Notes under the pieces: model-generated
Databases searched by the model: none
Seen by the model: the letters and a program-made list of their open reading frames with translations, nothing else
What the model was told of the DNA's origin: nothing
Program-made: the position numbers and the translations under genes
Assembly: GCA_034521835.1 (NCBI GenBank)
Contig: JAXHMA010000004.1
Location: forward strand, 852,084-916,083
Direction of reading: 5' to 3'
Source: JAMQKA01 sp034521835
Lineage (GTDB): Bacteria; Bacteroidota; Rhodothermia; Balneolales; Balneolaceae
Length of the DNA: 64,000 nt
In this document: positions 56,467 through 64,000 of the stretch, one piece after another
How positions within the stretch are numbered: position 1 is the stretch's first letter
Layout of the letters: every line of letters starts with the position of its first letter

Positions 56467-56907
56467 GTGTTTAAACCCAATAAACATATTATCAAAATTA
56501 CTACCAGTCTGCTGATCGTAGCAGCAACTTTTTTCTGCGTGCTGTTTGGGCAGGGGGCTCACCTTCATGATTTAGACATTCACTTCAGTAGTCATTTCGA
56601 CGTTCATGCTCATGTTCATGCCCATGAGAGCCATGATGAACAAACACAAGCTGATCACAACCAAGAAGACAACACCCACCAGCATGAGGTGAGTACAGCC
56701 AATGATATTATTGGGACGTTAACCTCCCCATATCAGGTGAGTCCAGAGATGCAGTCATTTATAGCTGTTGGCCTGGATGCTGGATCTGATGCTTTTAATC
56801 TAAGGCTTCAGCAGTCCCCGACGCTATTTGCCCTGCCGCCACCAAGGCCGATGCCGAATCAATATCACCTCTCTTCTTTTTCCCGTCGTGGCCCTCCTAT
56901 AGCTTAA
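56467..56907 (+). CDS. His-rich exported protein preceding the RND pump
   Basis: A 146-aa protein from GTG 56467: hydrophobic signal (IIKITTSLLIVAATFFCVLF), then a His/Asp-rich stretch (HLHDLDIHFSSHFDVHAHVH, HAHESHDEQTQADHNQEDNT, HQHE), and a proline-rich end (LFALPPPRPMPNQYH). The His clusters are likely metal ligands. It opens the plus-strand cus-like operon. No copper element of the CTTAAA type was found before it, so this operon may be regulated differently. Confidence 0.75.
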   Translation: MFKPNKHIIKITTSLLIVAATFFCVLFGQGAHLHDLDIHFSSHFDVHAHVHAHESHDEQTQADHNQEDNTHQHEVSTANDIIGTLTSPYQVSPEMQSFIAVGLDAGSDAFNLRLQQSPTLFALPPPRPMPNQYHLSSFSRRGPPIA

Positions 56908-56966
56908 TTTTCCTTTTTAGGGACCTCCCTTTCCTAACTGTATCAATTAATTACAATTCAACCACC

Positions 56967-58206
56967 ATGATAAGGTATATCCGGTGGACTCTATTGTTGG
57001 TGTTATTTCCAGCTGTAGTCCATGCACAATCAACCTCTATTACGCTTGATGAAGCCGTCGAGCTTTTTAAACAGAACAGTCTCCAGCAGGAACTGGCCCG
57101 ATATGACCGGTTGCGTAAGCAGGGTGAATCAATCCAGTACAAAGCGTATCCCAATCCTGAAGTTAGCGTTAATCGCGAACAGCTCAATGCTGGAACAGTA
57201 GATTACCAAGAAACAACCTACATGCTATCGCAGCCTATTGAGTTGTTGGGGCAACCCTTTCTGCGGAATCAAAGTGCTGCGAAATCACAAAAGGCGGCCG
57301 AACTACAATTTGAATACGATCGGCTTCAGCTGATCCGGCAGGTAAAATCCCTATATGCTGAACATTGGCAACTGTCAAAGAAACTGGGAATTTATAATCG
57401 GGCGCTGGAAGTTATTCGCAAAGCTCGTTCTGCTGCCAAGGCACGTCAGGCTGAAGGCAGTTTCTCCGGTCTGCAGGTGCAGCGGTTTAACGTGGAGCTC
57501 AGTCAGCTACCAAAAGCAACGGGATCAGGTGCAACTGAATCGTAAGCAGGTAGGCAATCGACTGGCCACCTATTTGTTTTCGGGGCAAGAGCTGGATACC
57601 GAAATCCAGCCATCAGATAGCCTGATGGTCGAGCCCATCAACGTACAGGAGCAGACCCTGATACAATATGCGCTTGCTAATCGGGCTGATCTGGCTGCCT
57701 TAGAGCAGATGGTCGATGCCTCCGAGCTGCAATACAAGGTTGAGAAACGAGATCGCCTGCCCGACCTGAATTTAAATGTTGGATACAAAGAACAGTCGGA
57801 TGGGGCAGAAGGATTTGTTGTCGGTGGGTCCATCAAGCTCCCCATATTTAATCAGAATCGGGGCAATGTAACGATCACCCAAGCACAAACCCGTTCGCGG
57901 CAGACCGAACTGACCTTAAAGCAGCAGACGGTACAAAACCAGGTTTCAACGGCCTACGAACGAGTTGAACTCGTATTGGAACGGTGGAAGTCGATGCAAG
58001 AGAATGCAATGGACGGGTCAATGATGGAAGCTGCACGGGCAGCCTACCAGCAGGGACGGTATTCGCTGGTTGAACTCCTCGATGCCACTCAAGCCTACGT
58101 CGAGGGACAGACGATGATCTACGAAACCATAGCCGATTATAATCAGGCACTTTTTGAACTGAACGTACAATCTGCAGGACGAATTTCTAACGCTCAAAAC
58201 AACTAA
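56967..58206 (+). CDS. cusC: TolC-like outer-membrane factor CusC-type (one frameshift)
   Basis: The outer-membrane channel of the RND efflux system, about 412 aa. Signal peptide LLLVLFPAVVHAQ, then ITLDEAVELFKQNSLQQELA, a typical TolC first repeat. The frame changes near 57512; dropping one C gives VELSQLQKQRDQVQLNRKQV and it continues to GRYSLVELLDATQAYVEGQT, the family's C-terminal helix hallmark. Alpha-helical coiled coils fill the protein. It lies five bases before the next gene. Confidence 0.9.
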
Positions 58207-58210
58207 TACT

Positions 58211-58785
58211 ATGAAACGCTTACTTCTTATTCTATTAGTCGCAGCAGGATTAACGATAGCCGGATGTGGCTCTGATGATTCGGGCACACCCACGGCGATG
58301 ATACGCATACCCATGAAACCGAACAGCGAGCCCATGATGAGGGCGCGGAAGCTGCTCACCAAAATGAAGGTGAGGAGAATCATAGTCATGCTGAAACTGA
58401 AGAGGGCCATTCCCACTCCGGTGAAGAAGCAAATAGCCATGAAGGAGAAGAGCCTGATGCGATGTTAGGGCTTGATGAAACCTATGATGACGTCCGAAAA
58501 GGGGTCCGCCTGACCTTGTCTTACGACAGCGAAACCAGCTCGTTTAGCGGCACCATAGAAAACACCACCCAAGATGCCCTGCCAGCGGTATCGGTTGGGG
58601 TTAAATTGTCAAATGGAACCGAGCTTGGACCCACCAGTCCGGTGGATCTTGCTACCGGTGACAGCCATTCGGTTGAATTGGATGCCGCCGGGGAAACATT
58701 CGACAGCTGGACCGCCCATACTGAAATGGGAAGCAGCGGGCATAGCCATGGTGAAGATGGTGGCCATGAGCACCAGCACGAATAG
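58211..58785 (+). CDS. His-rich lipoprotein of the RND operon (one frameshift)
   Basis: A lipoprotein signal (LLLILLVAAGLTIAGC) is followed, after an indel near 58286, by a long His/Glu-rich stretch (DDTHTHETEQRAHDEGAEAA, NEGEENHSHAETEEGHSHSG), a soluble part (KGVRLTLSYDSETSSFSGTI, AVSVGVKLSNGTELGPTSPV) and a His-rich end (GHSHGEDGGHEHQHE). It resembles copper-binding or copper-storage lipoproteins, but there is no named family. It is placed between cusC and cusB, so it probably hands metal to the pump. Confidence 0.78.
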
Positions 58786-58828
58786 TTGACCGCGGAGCAT
58801 TCCTTTAACTCAAAATTATTGAAGACCA

Positions 58829-60496
58829 ATGAAACGTTTAACAGTATTTTTATTCTTAACAACAGGACTTTTGGTAGTCGGATGCGGCTCCAGCGATGAT
58901 GGCCACAGCCACGGCGAAGGCGCTGATCACAGTCACCAGCAACCGACCGAACAAACCCAGCAAGAACATACGCACGGAGAAGGCGAAGATCAGCACCAAC
59001 ACGGTGAGGTGTCTGCTTCTCAGAGCAGCAGTTCACAGCGAGAAGGCAGCGGTGCCGTCACCCAATGGACCGACGAGACCGAACTCTTCATGGAGTACCC
59101 GGAAATTGTGGTCGGCCAGCAGGCTACCTTTGCCGTTCACTTGACCCGCCTTTCAGATTTCGCCCCTATGGCCAACTCTGAAGTGTACTTCACGTTTCGT
59201 TCCGATAATGGCGCCGAGATATCAGCCAGGGAAACCGAGGTGCAGGTGCCCGGCATTTATGGTCCGGATATTACCTTCGAGCAAGCGGGCCGCTATGATT
59301 TAACCATCGAAATTTACGGTATGGTGAATGACACGGTGCAGGTAAACGATATTCCAGTCTATAACTCGGCTGATGAAATTCCCCAAACGCACGCCGAGGA
59401 GGATCCCAACCTGATAACCTTTTTAAAGGAACAGCAGTGGGATATCCCGTTTGCTACCCAGAAGGTGCAACAGCGAACGCTTACCCAGACAGTAGATGCC
59501 ACCGGAGAAATTATGGCCGCCCAAAATAGTCAGGCCGTCGTTTCTGCCCCGTTCTCAGGTATTATCCTGTCCAGTCAAAACGGAAACTTGCCGGTCGTCG
59601 GCCAGAAGCTGTCAAAAGGAGCTTCAATGGCGGTGTTGAATCCCGCGATTCAATCGGGAAGTGGTGACAATTATGCCCAGCAATTCATTAACGCCCAGTC
59701 GGAACTGGAGCTGGCCAAAGCCAATTTGGATCGATCCAAGCGGTTGTACGAAAAAGAGGCGATTCCACAGACTGAACTTCAAAGATCCCGTATCGAGTAC
59801 CGTCAGGCGCTGACACGTTATCAGACGATCAATGAAGTAATTCAGGTGGATACGACGACTATCGAAGGGTACGGGGAATCAGCCGAATCTTACCGGTTTG
59901 AGCTCAAAGCTCCCATGAATGGTACGATCGTTGAATCTTTCGTCACGCCGGGCATGCAGGTGGAGGCCGGTCAGCCATTGTACCGCATAGCAGATGTCTC
60001 CAGGGTATGGCTTAAGGCCAATGTTCCGGCCGCCAGCCAGAGCCGCATTGCCAATGCCGGGCAGGCGGCCTTTCGTGTGCAGGGCGATGACCGACTGTAT
60101 GAAGTTAGTGAACTGGACGGACGATTAATCAGCCGTGCCAATAGCGTTGACCCCCAGAGCCGAACACTATCCTTGATTTACGAGCTCGATAACACCCAAA
60201 ACGGCTTGCCTTTGGGGATGTTTTCTACGGTACATATCAATACCGATACCAAAGAAAAGGTACTGGCGATTCCGCAATCCGCTCTAATTGAGGAGGAAGG
60301 AAACTACAACGTGTATGTCCACGTGTCCGGGGAATCATTCAGAAAGCAGCGTGTTACGACGGGCATTGAAGAGCGCGGATGGGTCGAAATTACCTCCGGC
60401 CTGAAAGGTGGCGAGCATGTGGTGACCGAGAATGCCTACCAGGTGAAACTGGCCTCGCTTTCGTCCGAGGCACCTTCCCACGGGCATGCCCACTAA
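58829..60496 (+). CDS. cusB: RND periplasmic adaptor CusB-type with His-rich N-terminus
   Basis: An intact 555-aa membrane fusion protein. Lipobox LTTGLLVVGC; a His-rich region (GHSHGEGADHSHQQ, HTHGEGEDQHQHGEV); a beta domain (about 90-190, TELFMEYPEIVVGQQATFAV); then the HlyD-like core with a barrel-sandwich (QAVVSAPFSGIILSSQNGNL), a coiled coil (ELELAKANLDRSKRLYEKEA), and the beta-barrel end (MFSTVHINTDTKEKVLAIPQ). The extra N-terminal domain is like those in CusB/SilB-associated adaptors. It ends with another HGHAH. It joins CusA to CusC. Confidence 0.9.
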   Translation: MKRLTVFLFLTTGLLVVGCGSSDDGHSHGEGADHSHQQPTEQTQQEHTHGEGEDQHQHGEVSASQSSSSQREGSGAVTQWTDETELFMEYPEIVVGQQATFAVHLTRLSDFAPMANSEVYFTFRSDNGAEISARETEVQVPGIYGPDITFEQAGRYDLTIEIYGMVNDTVQVNDIPVYNSADEIPQTHAEEDPNLITFLKEQQWDIPFATQKVQQRTLTQTVDATGEIMAAQNSQAVVSAPFSGIILSSQNGNLPVVGQKLSKGASMAVLNPAIQSGSGDNYAQQFINAQSELELAKANLDRSKRLYEKEAIPQTELQRSRIEYRQALTRYQTINEVIQVDTTTIEGYGESAESYRFELKAPMNGTIVESFVTPGMQVEAGQPLYRIADVSRVWLKANVPAASQSRIANAGQAAFRVQGDDRLYEVSELDGRLISRANSVDPQSRTLSLIYELDNTQNGLPLGMFSTVHINTDTKEKVLAIPQSALIEEEGNYNVYVHVSGESFRKQRVTTGIEERGWVEITSGLKGGEHVVTENAYQVKLASLSSEAPSHGHAH

Positions 60497-60535
60497 ATAC
60501 GCTTGGAAATTTAAATCTAGTTAAATAGTACTGAT

Positions 60536-63500
60536 ATGTTAGATGCAATTATTAAAGGGTCACTGAGGCAGCGACTCGTTGTCGTGGTGACCTCCATCGT
60601 GTTATTCTTTGCCGGGGCGTATGTGGTCATCAACATGCCTGTGGATGTGTTTCCCGATCTCACGGCACCCACCGTGACGGTGATGACCGAAGCGCATGGC
60701 ATGGCTCCGGAGGAAGTGGAACAACTCGTTACCCTGCCCATTGAAACAGCAACCAATGGTGCCAGCGGTGTGCGACGGGTGCGCTCGGCGACCTCAAAAG
60801 GTTTTTCCATCGTCTGGGTGGAATTCGAATGGGGGACCGACATCTACCAGGCCCGACAGATCGTCAATGAGAAACTATCGCTGGTGAGCAACCGCCTGCC
60901 GGAAGAGGTTCCACCGCCGGTGATGGCTCCTATCACTTCGATTATGGGTGAAATCATGCTTGTGAGCGTAGAGAGCGATCGGCATTCGGAGCTGGAAATA
61001 CGTACTGCAGCCGACTGGGAGATCCGGCGGCGCCTGCTGGCCATTCCCGGCGTGGCTCAGGTAGTGCCTATTGGTGGGGGAGTAAAACAATACCAGGTCC
61101 GCGTGGATCCCGATCGGCTGAAAGCCTACGATGTAACACTGGACCAGGTGATGGAGGCTACCGAATCCTCTAACGAAAACTTTTCGGGTGGCTTCTTCCA
61201 GGAATACAGCCAGCAATATACCATACGCGGTATTGGTCGGGCTCACTCGCTGGAGGATATCAAACAATCGGTGGTGGCCGAACGCAACAGCCAACCCATT
61301 ACCATTGGCGATGTCGCCAATGTAGACAATAGCTGCCGCCCAAAAGATAGGCGATGCTTCTGTTAATGGTGACCAGGCCGTTATTATCTCCATCAAAAAA
61401 CAGCCGGATACCAATACCCTGGAACTTACGGAGCGCGTGGATGAAACCCTGGCGCAGATTGAGCAAAACCTGCCCGAAGGCTTTACGATCAACAGTCACA
61501 TCTTTCGGCAGGCCGATTTCATAGACCTTGCCATTGAAAACGTGATTGAGGCCCTGCGGGATGGAGCTATCCTGGTAGTGATTATTCTGCTGCTTTTCCT
61601 TGCTAATATCCGTACCACGATGATTTCCCTAACCGCTATACCACTGGCGCTTATTACCTCGGTTTTCGTGCTCTATTTTTTCGATATCACCATTAATACC
61701 ATGACCCTGGGAGGGATGGCCATTGCCATCGGGGTGATTGTGGATGATGCGATCATCGATGTGGAGAACGTGTTCCGGCGGCTTCGGGAGAATGCCAAGC
61801 TCCCGGAGTCGAAGCAAAAGTCGGCCATGCAGGTGGTGTTTGAAGGGTCCAAAGAGATACGGACCTCCATCATTAATGCCACGCTGATTATCATGATCGT
61901 TTTTATCCCGCTCTTCTTTTTGAGTGGGCTGCAGGGACGAATGCTCCAGCCGCTTGGGTTGTCCTATATCGTATCCATCGGGGCCTCCCTGGTAATTGCG
62001 ATGACGGTAACTCCGGTACTGTGTTACTACCTGTTGCCGGGACAAGCGGCGAAAGGCAAGCTGGAAGAAAGCTGGTTTACCAAGAAGCTCAAATCCGGCT
62101 ACCAGCGCGTGCTCGATAGCGTCCTGCGTTATAAGAAAAGTGTGTTGACCGGTACGCTGGTCCTATTTTTAGGTACATTGCTCATAGTACCGTACCTGGG
62201 AAGTTCGTTCCTGCCCGAATTTAATGAAGGCACGCTGGTGATCAGCGCCGTAACCATTCCCGGCACCGGGCTGGATGAATCCAATGAGATAGGCCAGCGC
62301 ATTGAAAAGATTTTGCTGGACCACCCGGCCGTTACGAGTACGGCACGCAGGACAGGCCGAGCAGAAATGTCCGAGCATGCCCAGGGTGTTAACGCCTCGG
62401 AGATCAATGCCGATTTAGATATCCCGGAAGGCACGACCAAGGAGCAGGTCTTGGAAGAACTGAGGTCTGATTTGAGCGTGGTTTCGGGTACGAATATCAC
62501 CATCGGTCAGCCCCTCGGTCATCGTATTGATCATATGCTTTCCGGAACCCGTGCCAATATTGCCGTAAAGATCTTCGGTCCTGACCTGTATCGACTGCGA
62601 ACATTGGCCGAGGAGGTGCGTGGACAAATGGAGGGCGTCGAAGGAGTTGTGGATCTCTCAGTTGAACAGCAGCAGAACGTTCCTCAAATTCAGATTCGTC
62701 CCGACCGACGAGCTCTGGCTCGTTATGGAATGAACATAGGTGACCTTTCGGAGAAAGTGGATGTGGCTTTTGCCGGTGAGACGGTCTCGCAGATTATCGA
62801 AGGCGACCGGCTGTTTGACCTAATGGTCCGCTACGATGAGGAACACAGGGGGAGTATCCAGGCTGTAAAAAATGCTGAATTAACGCTTGAAGATGGGACT
62901 GTGGTTCCCCTTTCGGAGCTGGCCAGTATCAAATCGCGTAGCGGCCCCAACACCATTAGCCGCGAAAACGTGCAGCGTAAAATCGTGGTCTCGGCCAACG
63001 TGGCCGGGCGCGACCTGCGCAGTACGGTGAATGCGATTAGTGCCAAGGTCTCTGAGAACGTTAACTTTCCACAGGGCTATTTTGTGGAATATGGCGGACA
63101 GTTTGAAAGCCAGGCGCAGGCGACCCGCACGATTTCGCTGCTGAGTATTGTTGCCATTTTACTCATCTATATGCTGCTGTACCTGGAGTTCGGCTCCCTG
63201 AAAACAGCTCTGCTGGTAATGGTAAACCTACCGTTTGCTCTGATTGGAGGTATTGTTATCGTCTGGTTTACCAGCGGTATCGTATCCATCGCCTCCCTGG
63301 TTGGGTTTATTACGCTGTTCGGCATTGCCACCCGAAACGGGATATTGATCGTTTCCCACTACCAGTACCTGCGATGGGAAGAAGGCAAGTCCTTTATGGA
63401 AGCCATCCGGCAGGGTGCGATGGAGCGGCTTAATCCTATCCTGATGACAGCTCTTACTGCTGGGCTAGCATTAATCCCGTTGGCGCTGGCTGCCGGTGAG

Positions 63501-63635
63501 CCCGGCAACGAGATACAGTCGCCGATGGCGCAAGTTATTCTTGGCGGGCTCATTAGCTCTACCTTGCTTAATATGATTGTGATACCCGCCTTGTTGGCTC
63601 AGTTTGAGAGCAGTGAAGCAGAAATTGCAAACTAA
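60536..63635 (+). CDS. cusA: RND heavy-metal efflux pump CusA/CzcA-type (one frameshift)
   Basis: An HME-RND proton antiporter of about 1,032 aa. Text: SLRQRLVVVVTSIVLFFAGA (TM1), PVDVFPDLTAPTVTVMTEAH, GMAPEEVEQLVTLPIETATN. The frame breaks near 61330; removing one A yields VDNAAAQKIGDASVNGDQAV and the gene continues to the end. TM4 has GVIVDDAIIDVENVFRR with the acidic residues of the proton relay. The ending is typical (PMAQVILGGLISSTLLNMIV). It expels Cu+/Ag+ from the periplasm or cytoplasm. Substrate is inferred from context, not from ligand residues. Confidence 0.93.
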
Positions 63636-63647
63636 CCAACTAAGACT

Positions 63648-64000
63648 ATGAAAGACTACATTTAAAAAATGTGGTAACGGCCTTTATCTTAGTCTTGGTT
63701 TCGGAAGTGGCCAAGAGAACTGACCGGTTGGGAGCGCTCTTGGCTTCGCTTCCCTTTGTTACCATCATGGTGATGATCTGGCTGTATATTGAAGGTCAGG
63801 GAGACGAAAAGATTAGCAATCACGCTTTTTATACTTTTTGGTACGTCATACCTACGCTGCCAATGTTTCTGGCCATGCCGGTGCTATTAAAGAACGGCAT
63901 AAACTTTTGGTGGTCGCTATCCGCTTGTGTTGGCATTACCATTATCTGTTTCATTCTTACATCTTTGATAGCAAGTAAGTTTGGGGTAACGCTAATTCCG
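63648..64000 (+). CDS. DUF3147-like membrane protein, partial (window end; frameshift at start)
   Basis: Starts ATG 63648 (KDYI) and hits a stop by a -1 indel within the next 15 bases; in the other frame it reads LKNVVTAFILVLVSEVAKRT, LGALLASLPFVTIMVMIWLY, AFYTFWYVIPTLPMFLAMPV, with further helices to the window end. This is the four-helix DUF3147 family, often found at the end of heavy-metal operons. The gene continues past base 64000. It immediately follows cusA. Confidence 0.75.

Overview
The window looks like chromosomal DNA of a Gram-negative member of the Bacteroidota/Rhodothermota/Balneolota group. The evidence is a FecI-FecR-SusC-SusD locus, a type IX secretion sorting domain, a Bacteroidetes-style tyrosine integrase, AT-rich promoters without obvious Shine-Dalgarno sites, and TATnTT-like boxes. 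Balneolaceae (Fodinibius/Balneola-like) is my best guess; it is inferred from the gene set, not from a marker gene. About thirty single-base indels break otherwise normal genes throughout, so many 'frameshifts' may be sequencing errors rather than biology.

Layout. 1-3.4 kb: end of a molybdopterin oxidoreductase, an AhpD-like protein, a TSUP exporter and moaA, i.e. a molybdoenzyme (possibly sulfur) block. 3.46-5.28 kb: an IS1634-family insertion flanked by an unusually long 83-bp target duplication, next to a truncated arsR. 6.2-13.4 kb: a FecI sigma factor, FecR anti-sigma factor, STN-type SusC and broken SusD, i.e. a surface-signalled nutrient uptake locus. It is followed by a lipoprotein dehydrogenase/HEAT/cytochrome c protein and a Tat-exported TIM-barrel isomerase-like protein (13.6-17.6 kb). 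17.8-24.4 kb, minus strand: a giant (about 2,070 aa) secreted protein with a seven-repeat LVIVD propeller, an M23 peptidase and a T9SS tail.

24.9-41 kb is accessory DNA: an integrase, an IS3 element, an excisionase-like protein, two degenerate copies of a zinc-ribbon cassette set in about 2 kb of non-coding sequence rich in GTTTAAC heptamers, a ParE/RelE-type toxin-antitoxin pair, scars of a type III restriction-modification system, a DarT-DarG pair placed between two copies of the mod 3' end, an OLD-family nuclease, and a YhaO/YhaN-like (SbcDC-like) metallophosphoesterase-ATPase pair. It ends at a 3' half of a tRNA-Arg gene, a typical integration scar.

41.4-64 kb is a copper/silver resistance island: multicopper oxidase, CopB, permease, CusRS-like two-component system, P1B-3 ATPase with a PII-like protein, a six-gene operon of DUF302, Met-rich, SHOCT, DUF2933, DUF5676 and site-2 protease genes, and a CusCBA-type RND pump with His-rich lipoproteins. 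Five minus-strand operons in the island share one 17-bp upstream element, CTTAAA-N5-CTTAAA, always 10-11 nt from a TATnTT box. I propose it as the binding site of the island's CusR-like regulator.
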